From assembly GCA_913061515.1 (NCBI GenBank), contig CAJXSF010000004.1, positions 1 to 64,000 on the forward strand: 64,000 nucleotides of DNA, given 5' to 3'. Positions 47,667 to 58,311 of this stretch are shown here, piece after piece (the stretch's first letter is position 1; each line of letters begins with the position of its first letter). The notes beneath the pieces are model-generated. The model worked only from the letters and a program-made list of their open reading frames with translations. It made no database searches and was not told the DNA's origin. Origin of the DNA: an uncultured Gammaproteobacteria bacterium. Its GTDB lineage: Bacteria > Pseudomonadota > Gammaproteobacteria > Pseudomonadales > Pseudohongiellaceae. A program made the position numbers and the translations under genes.

Positions 47667-47693
47667 TGGGCTAGCTTGACACGCTAGCCCAAA
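47667..47693. terminator. 10-bp hairpin between convergent TPR and Hsp20 genes
   Basis: TTGGGCTAGC pairs exactly with GCTAGCCCAA around TTGACAC. There is no long T run on either side, so it may be a weak bidirectional terminator or an mRNA end stabiliser. Confidence 0.55.
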
Positions 47694-47696
47694 CTT

Positions 47697-48365
47697 TCAG
47701 GACAGTTTCGGAATCCTAATTGTGACAGAGGAGTCAGACCTTTCAGTTTGTAAGCCGGTGGCATCCACCGGTTCGTCTAGAATAAATTCGCGCGAAAATT
47801 GACTCGTAAACGCGCTGCTCATCTGGCGTCCATTGGTATTGTTTTGGGTCTGATTGCGCACTTGTGCAGAGATCGAGAGTTTATTGTCGGCAAGGTCAGT
47901 TTGTAACTCTAACTCGCTCCCTTGCGCTACGGAGATTACGACTCGAAACTCCTCGTCGGTCTCCTCAACATCTACTTGTGGTTGCTGTATGGTGGCAAAA
48001 CCGCTTCCAAAAAGGCTAGGCCTGCTGCCAAAGCCAGCGCTGGCAAACTCTGAAAAAATCCTGTCCATCTCTTCTTCCATCTGCTGCATTTGAGCAAAAG
48101 GATCTGTGAAAAAGGAGTTCGTAAAACCTGCCATAGGAGGAGTTAAAAACGTTTGCGAAGATTGCGTTTGCGCCTGTTGTGCCGCGCTTTGTTCGAGCTT
48201 TTCCAATAGCGAGTCTTTTGTGCTTTTCTCGCTTTCTTGGCCGAAAAGGGACACTTTGTTTAGGGTATCGGAGCTTCCCAAGGTGATGCCAAGGAGGAGG
48301 CTCCCGATGATAGAGACAGTAACAAGGCCTGATAAGAGTAGAGTTTTCCTGCGTGTGTGCATCAC
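47697..48365 (-). CDS. Membrane-anchored Hsp20-family protein
   Basis: This is a 222-residue protein. Residues 8-30 are a hydrophobic anchor (LLLSGLVTVSIIGSLLLGITLG). A Gln/Ser-rich linker follows, then DPFAQMQQMEEEMDRIF, and from about 125 an alpha-crystallin domain (QVDVEETDEEFRVVISV, with the C-terminal SFSREFILDEPVDATGLQTE pattern). Usual small heat-shock proteins are cytoplasmic. This one should sit on the periplasmic face of the inner membrane, where ATP-free holdase activity would be useful beside TamA/TamB. Confidence 0.82.
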   Translation of the reverse strand: MMHTRRKTLLLSGLVTVSIIGSLLLGITLGSSDTLNKVSLFGQESEKSTKDSLLEKLEQSAAQQAQTQSSQTFLTPPMAGFTNSFFTDPFAQMQQMEEEMDRIFSEFASAGFGSRPSLFGSGFATIQQPQVDVEETDEEFRVVISVAQGSELELQTDLADNKLSISAQVRNQTQNNTNGRQMSSAFTSQFSREFILDEPVDATGLQTERSDSSVTIRIPKLS

Positions 48366-48482
48366 ATCACCTCATAAATAAAAATTGAAATGAATAACAG
48401 ATGCCGGCTGCTCAGTTGCCGTGCTTACCGTGTAAAAATAAGGGTGATATAAATAAAATTCAAGAGTAAAAACGAGAGGTTT

Positions 48483-51400
48483 TTACCGCTCTATCGTGTA
48501 TTTGATGTCAACGCTTTGAGAGCTACCAGACTTGGCTTCGAGCTTGATATTTTCACTTATGCTGTAGTCGACTGAGAGCGTCGATTCAGTTTCGAACAAG
48601 CCGACTCCATAGCGGATAAACAGCTTTGGCGTTAAATATTTGCCAAGTGTCAGGCTGCTGTTCGAGGTATCCCCGGTGCTAGTGATCGCCAAGGTATCCA
48701 AGCCGAGTTGATTGCGCACTTGGTTGGTGAGCGATTGTCCCTGATTGATGCCAAGGCTCGTAATCGCGCCCATGAGGGCATTGCTGTCCTGGGATGTGCC
48801 AACTTCCGCTAAGGGGCGCCCGGTTAACATCACTGCAATAATGTCGCCATCGGGCAGAGTCGGAGTAGAGAAAAGCTGGCTGCGTATATTGCGCAGTGTG
48901 CCATTCATTTGCACCCCAACCTTGACGTTTTCGGCCTGACGCACGGCACGAATGTCCAAGGCGGGGTTATTTATGCTGCCAAAGAATAAAAGCTTGCCAT
49001 GCTCGATGGTCAATGTTCGGCCATAGGTTTGGAACACGCCCTGCTCAACGGTGAGCTCACCATAAGTTAGTGGCGCTCCAGTAGCGCGCTGCGTAATCTC
49101 TAGGGCGCCTGCTAATTCGGTATCTAAACCAAAGCCACGGAATCGTGCTTCGTCACCTAGGGTAATCGTCAGCTCTGAGGTGATGCTCATCGCATCCAAG
49201 AGGCTGGGGTTGCCATTGGCGGCATTGTGTACGTTTGGCCTAGAAGTGCTCGCAACAACGACCGTATCGGCAGACACGTCAACGGCAGATTCCGGCAAAG
49301 ATGTGATGCGAACATCGACGATGGGGAGGGTGAGCTTGCCGCTGATATGAATGGCTTCGCTGTCACCCTCTAGGCGCAGCTCTGGTGTTACGGTTAACAA
49401 AATTTCTGGATCGTTTAGCAAAGTAAAGTTTTGGCCGCTAAGGCTCACATCGAATGTGCGTTGTGCTGTTAAAGGTGCCTGTATTTCACTTTCAAAGCGC
49501 AGGTTTCCCTCGCCAGAACTTGCGCGCCCCTGAATAAAGACCGTTTGACTAATATCGCTAGTAATAGTGCTTTCGATGTCCCGCAGTTCTAGCCCTAATT
49601 CAGGAATGTCGACCGCGGCATCCTCAAGCGCGAGGTTGCCACCGAATTTTGGTGACTCGATGGTGCCTGATATAATACTTAAGCCCGTGAGTCGCCCTTG
49701 GGTATTCTGAAGCGAAGGTACAAAGGCCTCTATCCAACTTAAATCGTCGAAAGCAAGATTAAGCTGGCCGTCGAGATTGCTGTTAGCACTGATCAAAAGC
49801 TGGGCGTTAGCGTTGCCTTGGACTGACATGCCGGAGTTGACAAGATTGGGTTGGTAAAAGTCCAGTTCGCTATTAAGTGTCCATGCATTCTCTGCAAGAC
49901 TGCCTGTTACATTCGCGGCTCGCCAATAGAAAGTTTGTGTTTCAGGTAGCTCTTGTTCTGCAATCGCAGTGTCGTCTATGGGCGGCGGTGCTGGTTCAAC
50001 TTCTATTTGACCTTGCCCAGCATCAATAGCGAAATTCATAGTTAACGCGCTCAGGTCGGAGCCAAGTTGACCGGCAATTTCAGCGTTTGCATTGAGCATG
50101 CCATCAATGCGACTTCCCACTGGCAGTGGTGGCAAAAGAGGGGCATCCCGTCTCTGGTCAGCCGCCTGTGGCGAAGGCGCATTGAACAAGTTCAACGGGT
50201 ATTCGCTCAGAGTCAGATTTGCCGAAAGTTCACCGTTGCTAGCCCATTGCCCCGTAACGCATAGAGAGCTAGGCGCTTGTTGCCAGCATTGCTCTGGGAG
50301 TGATACTGCACTCTGGCTGAGTGTTAATGGCGCGGCTTGTACAAGTGACCAAATACCAAGCTCGCTGTCGATCTGTCCAGTTTCTAAGCTTCCTACCCAG
50401 CGTATTGCTTCGTTAGTCAATAATGAGCCTGTGAGAGTCCATTGCGCGGCGGCTAGGGGTGAGGCTACTGTGAACGCTAAGCTATGGGCGGCGGGTAAAC
50501 CATTGGCTGTAATCTCGAGCGAATTTATTCGTTGATTGGCGTTGTCGTTGTATTCGATAGCAGTGGCACGTAGTTGCACTCGATTGCTGTTGTTCAGGTA
50601 TTCTCCGTCGGCAGTGAACGAGCCGACTCTTGTGCCTGCGATATTCAGATTCTCGGCGTTTGCGCTAAGGTCTATCTGGGGCGTTTGGGGTGTCCCTTGC
50701 ACGCTACCAGTTGCATTGATGCTGCCTGCGAGCAAAGGTGACAAGGTGCCTAAGTCACTAGCATCTAGTTGCCAGTTAAAATCGATCGTGTTTGCCCAAC
50801 TGCCATCAACGCTCAGTTGTGTGCTCCCGCTTTGCGCATTGAGTTCGTTCACTGTGAGCCCTTGGGCCGAATAGTGTATGTCTCCATCCATTAATAATGG
50901 ATAACCATTGAGCTCTCCGGTGAATGAAGCAATTGCGAGACTCGCTTCGTACTGCTCGTTGCGTTGTTCTAATGTGAGTAGCGCTGACCCATTGAGTGAA
51001 CCAAGAACAAGGCCTTCAGGCAGGAAGGGTTGGTAAGCGCTGCCATCGCTCTCTTGAATGTCTAGTTGCATGGAAAGTTGCAATGGGTCGGCCCATTGCA
51101 CAGAGCCGCTGCCGGCGACTGAGCCAGTCGTAGTGGTGATCGACGCCTGGGTAATTTGCAGTTGTTGATCGTTGATTGTGGTTGCCCAGGCAATGTCGAG
51201 TTCTGGCGCAATACTGACCCCTTGAGAGTCCTCCACAGAGACTCTTGCGGTGCCGCGAAAATCCAATTCTGCGAAGTCTCCGAGCGTTGTAATTTGTGCT
51301 GACTCGATGCGCAAGCGTTGATTGTCGCTAACTGAATTTGCGGCTAAAACCTGCGGCGCGATGTTATGGCGTAGCTTAAAGCTAGGCGTTGCAGTTGAGG

Positions 51401-52238
51401 GCTCATCGCTTAACAGGTGCAGGCGTAGTTCACCGATACTGCTTAACTCAAGGGGGCGGTGTAATTGATGATTCACCTGCAGAATATTGAGGTTACCACT
51501 AAGCTGTAGGTCGCCGCTGGCATCCTCGAAGTCTTGAGCAATCGGGCCGGTATAAGTCCAGCTAATGCGGCTGTTTAAGGGCAGCGTGGAAACCAGGTCG
51601 AGATCCGCTTGCGCGCTGACCTGTAAAGGCGCAGAAGCGAGCTGCAAGCGGTTTATTTGTAAGCGCTTATTAACGAGAGAGCCGTTGAACGATAAGGATT
51701 GAACCTCTAGAGGTGTCTCGTCAATATCGATAAATAAGTCTTCTATCAGTACCCGTGAAAAGCGCAGGTCGATAGGCAAGGGCAGGAACGCGGAAAATGG
51801 ATCGCTGCCTATGCTTGTGGGCTCGTTATCCGTTGTGGCATTTTGCCATTGCACCTGGACACCTTCTAAGTGCAAAAGGTCGAGCGCGAATTCGCGATTG
51901 AGCAGAGTCATGGGGTTCCAACGTCCCTGCAGCGTGTCGATGCTAATAGCATTCTCGCCTTGCTCTATCACGACACCGCGCAGGTCGAGGCCAGAAAGAA
52001 GAGTCCCCAAACTACTCTCAATATGCATGGTGAAATTGTCACTTTGAGCACGCGTTAACGCCTGCTTGAGTAACCATTGAGAGCCTATATTGGTGCTTAT
52101 CAGGGTGCTTAAGAGCGTAAGCACAAGAAGAATCGCAATGAACAGCACAACCGAGCCGACGAAAAATAGGCGCAGCAATTTAGTGCCCATTGAAACGGCG
52201 ACTTCACTGTCTGGTGGTTGTGGGGTCATCTCGCTCAC
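48483..52238 (-). CDS. tamB: Translocation and assembly module protein TamB
   Basis: This is a 1251-residue protein with an N-terminal membrane anchor (LFFVGSVVLFIAILLVLTLL) and a very long beta-rich body. The conserved C-terminal DUF490/TamB domain (about 950-1251) includes FRGFGLDTELAGALEITQ and the end SSQSVDIKYTIER. TamB bridges the inner and outer membranes and, with TamA, inserts autotransporters and moves phospholipids. It uses a GTG start that overlaps the tamA stop (GTGA), so the two are translationally coupled. Confidence 0.96.
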   Translation of the reverse strand: MSEMTPQPPDSEVAVSMGTKLLRLFFVGSVVLFIAILLVLTLLSTLISTNIGSQWLLKQALTRAQSDNFTMHIESSLGTLLSGLDLRGVVIEQGENAISIDTLQGRWNPMTLLNREFALDLLHLEGVQVQWQNATTDNEPTSIGSDPFSAFLPLPIDLRFSRVLIEDLFIDIDETPLEVQSLSFNGSLVNKRLQINRLQLASAPLQVSAQADLDLVSTLPLNSRISWTYTGPIAQDFEDASGDLQLSGNLNILQVNHQLHRPLELSSIGELRLHLLSDEPSTATPSFKLRHNIAPQVLAANSVSDNQRLRIESAQITTLGDFAELDFRGTARVSVEDSQGVSIAPELDIAWATTINDQQLQITQASITTTTGSVAGSGSVQWADPLQLSMQLDIQESDGSAYQPFLPEGLVLGSLNGSALLTLEQRNEQYEASLAIASFTGELNGYPLLMDGDIHYSAQGLTVNELNAQSGSTQLSVDGSWANTIDFNWQLDASDLGTLSPLLAGSINATGSVQGTPQTPQIDLSANAENLNIAGTRVGSFTADGEYLNNSNRVQLRATAIEYNDNANQRINSLEITANGLPAAHSLAFTVASPLAAAQWTLTGSLLTNEAIRWVGSLETGQIDSELGIWSLVQAAPLTLSQSAVSLPEQCWQQAPSSLCVTGQWASNGELSANLTLSEYPLNLFNAPSPQAADQRRDAPLLPPLPVGSRIDGMLNANAEIAGQLGSDLSALTMNFAIDAGQGQIEVEPAPPPIDDTAIAEQELPETQTFYWRAANVTGSLAENAWTLNSELDFYQPNLVNSGMSVQGNANAQLLISANSNLDGQLNLAFDDLSWIEAFVPSLQNTQGRLTGLSIISGTIESPKFGGNLALEDAAVDIPELGLELRDIESTITSDISQTVFIQGRASSGEGNLRFESEIQAPLTAQRTFDVSLSGQNFTLLNDPEILLTVTPELRLEGDSEAIHISGKLTLPIVDVRITSLPESAVDVSADTVVVASTSRPNVHNAANGNPSLLDAMSITSELTITLGDEARFRGFGLDTELAGALEITQRATGAPLTYGELTVEQGVFQTYGRTLTIEHGKLLFFGSINNPALDIRAVRQAENVKVGVQMNGTLRNIRSQLFSTPTLPDGDIIAVMLTGRPLAEVGTSQDSNALMGAITSLGINQGQSLTNQVRNQLGLDTLAITSTGDTSNSSLTLGKYLTPKLFIRYGVGLFETESTLSVDYSISENIKLEAKSGSSQSVDIKYTIER

Positions 52239-54046
52239 AAGTCCGGCCCCATTGTGATGTGTAAGCGAAAGCCACCGTCATCTAAGCCACGCGCGATATC
52301 GGCACGAATCGGACCGATTGGCGATTGCCAGCGGATCCCAACACCCACACCGGTGTTCAGAGAAAGGCGTGTGTAATCCGCAAACGAGTTGCCGGCATCG
52401 TAGAACACGGCGCCACGCCAGCTTGGGCGGACAGGAAAGTCATACTCAATGCTCGCGGTTAGTAAGTGTTTACCGCCAATGACTTCGCCGTCATCGTTTT
52501 TGGCTCCCAAAGTTCCGTATTTATACCCACGAACACTTTGGTCGCCACCGGTAAAATACCGTATCGAAACCGGTAATTCTTCAACACCACCGACGATAGA
52601 GGTCGCAAGCTCTGAACGCAGAAGCAAGCGGCCTACCCCAAGGCTTTGGATGTACTTGGCGCTACCGTAGAGCTGCACAAAGCTCAGATCGGAAAACAGC
52701 GCGCTAGAAGCGCCACTGACTTGCGTGAATAAACGCCAGCCCTTAGTTGGATAGATTGGGTCGTCTGCAATCGTCTTGGTCCAGTTTATACCGGTGATGG
52801 TAAGGTCGCTTTGTTCTTTGACGTCGTTGATCTCAGATGTTTCATTTTGGTAATTGATGAAAATATTCTGCAGCCAATCTTGCCCTAGCAGCCAAGGGTC
52901 AACACTGGAGCGGTAGCTAACCCCGAGCTTAAAGGTGTCAGCGATAAACGTGTCGTTGTTCTGACCTACATAACCTGTTGAAAAACTGAGGCTTTCGGTG
53001 CTCGGTTCGCTCAAAGGGATGTTATAGGTCAGATTGCCTCGTTGATCCAACGGTGATAAGGCAATGTCGCTATTGAGGCGGTGCCCAGAGCGATTTAAGT
53101 AGCGATCTTCGTGCTCGAGTGTCACCCGCGGGCCAATGTCTGTAGTAACCCCAATACCGGTAGACCAACTGCGTCGAGGGCGCATGCTCAAATCAATATT
53201 GACGGGGACTTCTCGCACGCCATTGGCGTTAGCCACTTGTGACGCATTTAATTGTGGGGTGACAGCGACTTCATCAAAGTACTGGCTATTGTTCAGGCTC
53301 TCACGTAGCTCGATCAACATCTCCGTAGAGTAGGGTTCTCCGGCGGCGAAGGGCAAAAAACGGCTAATAAAACGTTGTGACAAGGCTTCGATTGGCGTGA
53401 TGCGAATAGCACCAAAGCGAAAACGTTCGCCAGGATCAAACGCGATTGTGACGTCCGCCCGATTTTCATCGACATCCACGCGTAACTCCGAGCGGGTGAA
53501 GCGCGCGGCAAAATAACCATTCTCCACTGCAATCGCGCTGAGCGAAGACTTTAGGTTTTCATATTCACTATGGTCGAGCTGAGTGCCAGTTTGAATTGGT
53601 AAACTGCCCAAAAGCGTCGCGAATGGATCGTTTTGTTCTAGTGGCCTTGTTGGGTCTGGGGCGATATTGACATTGATTTCACCAAAACGAACTGCTTCGC
53701 CGGGGGTGAGTTGAATGTCGAGTTGCCAACAGTTAGCGGTTCTGCTGAATTGATTGTTTTGCTCTAGGCGATAGTAGCCTAGCGCTTGTGCGGCACGCTC
53801 AACATTAAGGGCCACTTGTGGCAACAACCTGTTTAGGCGACGCAGCTCTGTGCTGCAGCGTTCACTGCTGACTGCGAGAAGAGCGCGAATGTTTTCTTCC
53901 AAGCGCTCATCCGCCCCGCGAATCTCAATGAGCGGTCTTGCTTCCTGCGCTAATGCAGGTTGCATGGATGCGATGAAAGCGAGTGCCAGTAGAGCCTTTA
54001 GGCTTCGGGCTCTAGATGTGGTTTTCATCGACATGGGTTTTGACAT
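52235..54046 (-). CDS. tamA: Translocation and assembly module protein TamA (Omp85 family)
   Basis: From ATG 54046 the protein has a signal peptide (SLKALLALAFIASMQPALAQE), three POTRA-like domains (about 30-250) and a C-terminal Omp85 barrel. The barrel's signature part is GGDQSVRGYKYGTLG and the end is GPIRADIARGLDD---LHITMGPDL. It partners TamB in the outer membrane. The frame is open upstream to 54112, but those residues precede the signal peptide and lack a ribosome site. Confidence 0.95.
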   Translation of the reverse strand: MSKPMSMKTTSRARSLKALLALAFIASMQPALAQEARPLIEIRGADERLEENIRALLAVSSERCSTELRRLNRLLPQVALNVERAAQALGYYRLEQNNQFSRTANCWQLDIQLTPGEAVRFGEINVNIAPDPTRPLEQNDPFATLLGSLPIQTGTQLDHSEYENLKSSLSAIAVENGYFAARFTRSELRVDVDENRADVTIAFDPGERFRFGAIRITPIEALSQRFISRFLPFAAGEPYSTEMLIELRESLNNSQYFDEVAVTPQLNASQVANANGVREVPVNIDLSMRPRRSWSTGIGVTTDIGPRVTLEHEDRYLNRSGHRLNSDIALSPLDQRGNLTYNIPLSEPSTESLSFSTGYVGQNNDTFIADTFKLGVSYRSSVDPWLLGQDWLQNIFINYQNETSEINDVKEQSDLTITGINWTKTIADDPIYPTKGWRLFTQVSGASSALFSDLSFVQLYGSAKYIQSLGVGRLLLRSELATSIVGGVEELPVSIRYFTGGDQSVRGYKYGTLGAKNDDGEVIGGKHLLTASIEYDFPVRPSWRGAVFYDAGNSFADYTRLSLNTGVGVGIRWQSPIGPIRADIARGLDDGGFRLHITMGPDL

Positions 54047-54159
54047 AAGACTTCTAGGAAAAAATTGCTGCACGACTTGATTATCGCACCTCGCCAAGGC
54101 TACGGTATACACTCGTTGAATGCGATTCGATCAAAGTTTTCTGCTCAAGGTGTCTAAAC

Positions 54160-56850
54160 ATGACTAAAAGACCGGAACAAGAACCACAAACGCTTCAAAC
54201 TACCGCGAAAAGTGACGAGCTTGCGACTTTGCGCACACTTCGTGTCAATGACCAAGATTATGACTACCACAGCCTTGAAGTGTTGTCCGAACTGGGTCTG
54301 CATGGTGTTGAACGTCTTCCCTTTACTTTGAAAATTCTTCTCGAAAACCAGTTAAGGCGGCTTGATGGCATTAGCGTCACACGCGCTGACGTAGAAGCGA
54401 TGCTTGCGTGGGGTGACACTCAGAGCTCAAAACATGAGATTAGTTTCATGCCAGCGCGCGTCCTTATGCAAGATTTCACGGGTGTTCCCGCTGTCGTTGA
54501 CCTTGCTGCAATGAGAGCCGCCGTCGAAGCGCAAGGTGGAGACCCCGCCGTGGTCAATCCTCTAAGCCCTGTCGATTTGGTCATCGACCACTCGGTAACG
54601 GTCGACCGCTACGCGCAGCAAAGCGCCTACAAAGACAACGTCATCATTGAGATGGAGCGCAATAAAGAGCGTTATGAGTTTCTTCGTTGGGGGCAGGACG
54701 CCTTCACTAATTTTCGAGTCGTGCCACCCGGTACGGGTATCTGCCATCAGGTCAACCTTGAGTTTCTTGCTAAAGCAGTATGGTCTACGTCGCAAAATGG
54801 GCGTCAGATTGCTTACCCAGACTCGTTGGTGGGAACAGACAGTCATACGACGATGGTCAATGGGCTCGGTGTATTAGGATGGGGAGTGGGTGGTATCGAA
54901 GCCGAAGCGGCGATGTTAGGCCAGCCCATGGCAATGCGCATTCCCGAGGTGGTTGGATTCTGTTTCGAAGGCAGCCTTCGTGAAGGTATTACGGCAACTG
55001 ATCTAGTATTGACAGTGGCAGAAAAATTGCGAGCCCATGGGGTGGTGGGCAAGTTCGTTGAATTCTATGGGCCTGGTTTGGATAGCTTGTCGTTGGCAGA
55101 CCGCGCGACGATTGCCAATATGTCGCCTGAATATGGTGCCACTTGTAGTTTTTTTGCTATTGATGCAGAAACGCTACGTTATCTTGAGTTAACAGGGCGC
55201 GACGAAAACACTGTGGCTCTAGTCGAGGCCTATTGTAAAGCGCAAGGTTTATGGCGTACTGGGAATGAAGCCACGTTGTACAGCAGCACAGTGACATTAA
55301 ATCTCGATGAGGTGTTGCCGTGTTTGGCTGGTCCTAAGCGACCACAAGATAGGGTATTGCTTGGCAAAATTCCTAAGGCGATCGAAGATCAGCTCGATGG
55401 GGATATCCGCAAGTCCATTGAAGTCAGTTCGGAACACTACTCCTTGCATGATGGGGATGTTGTGATTGCTGCCATTACCTCCTGCACAAATACCTCGAAC
55501 CCAGCGGTGATGATGGCAGCTGGCTTGTTAGCCAAAAATGCCATTGCGAAAGGCTTGCAACGTAAACCCTGGGTGAAGACTTCTTTAGCGCCGGGTTCAA
55601 AAGTGGTAACAAGTTACTTAGAGGCTGCGGGTTTGCAGGACTCATTAGACACCCTTGGTTTTAACCTGGTCGGTTATGGGTGTACAACATGTATCGGCAA
55701 CTCCGGCCCCTTGAACGACAATATTGAAGAAGCGATTGAAGTGGCAGGCCTGACAGTATGTTCGGTGCTCTCTGGCAATAGGAACTTCGAAGGGCGCATT
55801 CATCCTCGGGTGCGAGCCAATTGGTTGGCATCGCCTCCCTTGGTTGTGGCCTATGCGCTTGCAGGCACGATGAATATTGATATTAGCAGTAAACCTATAG
55901 GGCATGATAAACATGGTGTGGCGGTTTATCTGAAGGATATATGGCCAAGCAGTGCCGATATTACGGCGGCGATGGCACAAGTGAGCCGTGAGATGTTTGT
56001 GCATGATTACGGCCAAGTGTTCGATGGTAATCCAGATTGGAATGCGATTCCGGTTGATAAATCGAAAACCTATAAATGGAACGACGAGTCTACTTATATC
56101 CGCAATCCGCCATTCTTTAGTAAAGAGATGGCGGTTAAATCGGGCGATATTCACGGCGCTAGAGTGTTAGCTTTGCTGGGTGATTCAGTGACTACTGATC
56201 ATATTTCTCCGGCAGGGGCCATAGGAAAAAGCACGCCGGCAGGGCGATATTTGAAACAACATGGCATAGAGCCTAAGGAGTTTAACTCCTATGGTGCGCG
56301 CCGTGGTAACCACGAGGTAATGATGCGCGGAACGTTCGCCAATGTGCGAATCCGTAACGAGATGCTCACCGATGTCGAAGGCGGCTATACCAAAATCTTG
56401 CCTGAGAAAGAACAAATGAGCATTTATGATGCGGCGATGAAATATCAAGAGCGTCAGGTGCCTTTAGTAATTATTGCGGGCAAAGAATACGGTACTGGTT
56501 CAAGCCGTGATTGGGCTGCAAAGGGCACTCGCTTATTAGGCATTAAAGCTGTCATTGCCGAGAGCTTTGAACGCATTCATCGCTCAAATTTGGCTGGTAT
56601 GGGGGTTTTGCCGCTGCAATTTCCGGAGGGTGTTTCACGCAAGACACTAGGTTTGAAAGGCACAGAGTCTGTCAATATTTTAGGCTTGGAGAACTTGCAA
56701 GCAGGGCAAATGTTGAGCGTTGAATTTACTCAAGACGGGGGCGAGCCGCAACGCTGCGAAGTGCTGTGTCGACTCGATACTGAGGATGACTTAGCCTACT
56801 ACTTGCGTGGTGGGATTATGCCGTATGTATTGGATAAACTTCTTGCTTAA
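54160..56850 (+). CDS. acnA: Aconitate hydratase A
   Basis: This is an 896-residue protein matching AcnA/IRP-type aconitase, which interconverts citrate and isocitrate. The 4Fe-4S cysteines are visible in SCTNTSNP and GYGCTTCIGNSG. It also has DLVIDHSVTVD, the EYGATCSFFAID region and the C-terminal swivel domain with EYGTGSSRDWAAKGT. It lies 12 bp upstream of fumC, so the two TCA-cycle genes are probably cotranscribed. Confidence 0.97.
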   Translation: MTKRPEQEPQTLQTTAKSDELATLRTLRVNDQDYDYHSLEVLSELGLHGVERLPFTLKILLENQLRRLDGISVTRADVEAMLAWGDTQSSKHEISFMPARVLMQDFTGVPAVVDLAAMRAAVEAQGGDPAVVNPLSPVDLVIDHSVTVDRYAQQSAYKDNVIIEMERNKERYEFLRWGQDAFTNFRVVPPGTGICHQVNLEFLAKAVWSTSQNGRQIAYPDSLVGTDSHTTMVNGLGVLGWGVGGIEAEAAMLGQPMAMRIPEVVGFCFEGSLREGITATDLVLTVAEKLRAHGVVGKFVEFYGPGLDSLSLADRATIANMSPEYGATCSFFAIDAETLRYLELTGRDENTVALVEAYCKAQGLWRTGNEATLYSSTVTLNLDEVLPCLAGPKRPQDRVLLGKIPKAIEDQLDGDIRKSIEVSSEHYSLHDGDVVIAAITSCTNTSNPAVMMAAGLLAKNAIAKGLQRKPWVKTSLAPGSKVVTSYLEAAGLQDSLDTLGFNLVGYGCTTCIGNSGPLNDNIEEAIEVAGLTVCSVLSGNRNFEGRIHPRVRANWLASPPLVVAYALAGTMNIDISSKPIGHDKHGVAVYLKDIWPSSADITAAMAQVSREMFVHDYGQVFDGNPDWNAIPVDKSKTYKWNDESTYIRNPPFFSKEMAVKSGDIHGARVLALLGDSVTTDHISPAGAIGKSTPAGRYLKQHGIEPKEFNSYGARRGNHEVMMRGTFANVRIRNEMLTDVEGGYTKILPEKEQMSIYDAAMKYQERQVPLVIIAGKEYGTGSSRDWAAKGTRLLGIKAVIAESFERIHRSNLAGMGVLPLQFPEGVSRKTLGLKGTESVNILGLENLQAGQMLSVEFTQDGGEPQRCEVLCRLDTEDDLAYYLRGGIMPYVLDKLLA

Positions 56851-56862
56851 CAAGGCGTTGCG

Positions 56863-58278
56863 ATGAATGAGTCAGCCCGGTTCCGTGTCGAGAAAGACAG
56901 CATGGGAGAGATCCAAGTGCCGGAGGCAGCGCTGTGGGGTGCGCAGACACAGCGCTCCTTGCTGCATTTTAATATTGGTGATGATCACTTTAATTCGGCA
57001 TTCATTCACGCCTTTGCGTTAGTCAAAAAGGCAGCGGCTCTGTCTAATTTAGAGTTGGGTGCCTTGGACGACACGCAAGCTGCGTTGATTGTACAAGCTT
57101 GTGATGAGATCTGTGCTGGCAAGCACGAGGATCAGTTTCCTCTGTCTGTTTGGCAAACCGGCAGCGGTACGCAAACCAATATGAACGTGAATGAAGTCAT
57201 CGCAAATCGGGGCAATGAGCTCGCCGGTAATGCTCGTGGCAGCAATACGCCATTGCATCCCAACGATCATGTTAACAAAGCCCAATCTTCCAATGACGTG
57301 TTTCCAACTGTTATGCATGTGGCCACCATGCAGGCGCTCAAAGTCCAGTTAATGCCGTCATTAGATGTGTTGCTGGGCACCCTTGCCGAAAAAAGCGCGG
57401 AATTCGATGGGCAGATAAAGAGCGGGCGTACCCATATGATGGATGCTACGCCTGTCACCTTAGGGCAGGAGTTTGCTGCCTATCATGCGCAAATAGGCTA
57501 TGCACGCAAACAGTTGCAAGAGGCGCAGAGTGCAGTAGCCCAACTTGCCATTGGTGGCAGTGCTGTTGGTACAGGTTTGAATACGGATCCTCGATGGGCT
57601 GAAATGGTAGCTTCTCACATCAGTGCGTTGACTTCTTATGAGTTCGTCTCAGCTGACAATAAGTTTATGGCCCTGGCAGGGCATGAAGCGTTGGTTGACC
57701 TTCATGGTCGTTTAAATCTTCTCAGCACTGCCTTGTATAAAATGGCCAGTGATATTCGTTTAATGAATAGCGGCCCGCGTTGTGGCCTGGCTGAGATCAC
57801 AATTCCAGCAAACGAGCCTGGAAGTTCGATAATGCCAGGCAAAGTAAACCCTACCCAGGTCGAGGCGCTCACCATGGTGTGTTTGCGTGTAATGGGCAAT
57901 AACTCAACAGTTTCTATGGCTGGAAGTCAGGGGCAATTCCAGCTTAACGTCTATAAGCCACTGATAATTCATACAATATTGGACTCTATTCGCCTCCTTA
58001 GCGACGCTATGACTAGTTTCGGTGAACACTGTTTGGCAGGCATTGCGCCTCAGTCAGACAATCTGGCGCGCTATGTAGAGCGCTCATTAATGCTTGTCAC
58101 AGCGCTCAGCCCTGTTATCGGATATGATCAGGCAGCCAAAGCGGCTAAACATGCCGATGAAAACGATATGAGTTTGCGCGAAGCTGTAGTGGCACTAGGT
58201 TTGCTAAGTGACGCAGAGTTTGACGCAAGGGTCGATGCTCGTAAGATGCTGTTTCCGTTCGATAACAAAACTCGCTAA
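56863..58278 (+). CDS. fumC: Class II fumarate hydratase
   Basis: This is a 471-residue iron-independent fumarase of the fumarase/aspartase family. The family signature GSSIMPGKVNPTQ is present, as are the SGTQTNMNVNEVIANRG and THMMDATPVTLGQEF regions of the active site. It catalyses reversible hydration of fumarate to malate. Family length and the adjacent aconitase gene support fumC rather than aspartase or adenylosuccinate lyase. Confidence 0.97.
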   Translation: MNESARFRVEKDSMGEIQVPEAALWGAQTQRSLLHFNIGDDHFNSAFIHAFALVKKAAALSNLELGALDDTQAALIVQACDEICAGKHEDQFPLSVWQTGSGTQTNMNVNEVIANRGNELAGNARGSNTPLHPNDHVNKAQSSNDVFPTVMHVATMQALKVQLMPSLDVLLGTLAEKSAEFDGQIKSGRTHMMDATPVTLGQEFAAYHAQIGYARKQLQEAQSAVAQLAIGGSAVGTGLNTDPRWAEMVASHISALTSYEFVSADNKFMALAGHEALVDLHGRLNLLSTALYKMASDIRLMNSGPRCGLAEITIPANEPGSSIMPGKVNPTQVEALTMVCLRVMGNNSTVSMAGSQGQFQLNVYKPLIIHTILDSIRLLSDAMTSFGEHCLAGIAPQSDNLARYVERSLMLVTALSPVIGYDQAAKAAKHADENDMSLREAVVALGLLSDAEFDARVDARKMLFPFDNKTR

Positions 58279-58311
58279 ACTCCACCTCCCAGAGCTTGAA
58301 ATAGAGTAAGT

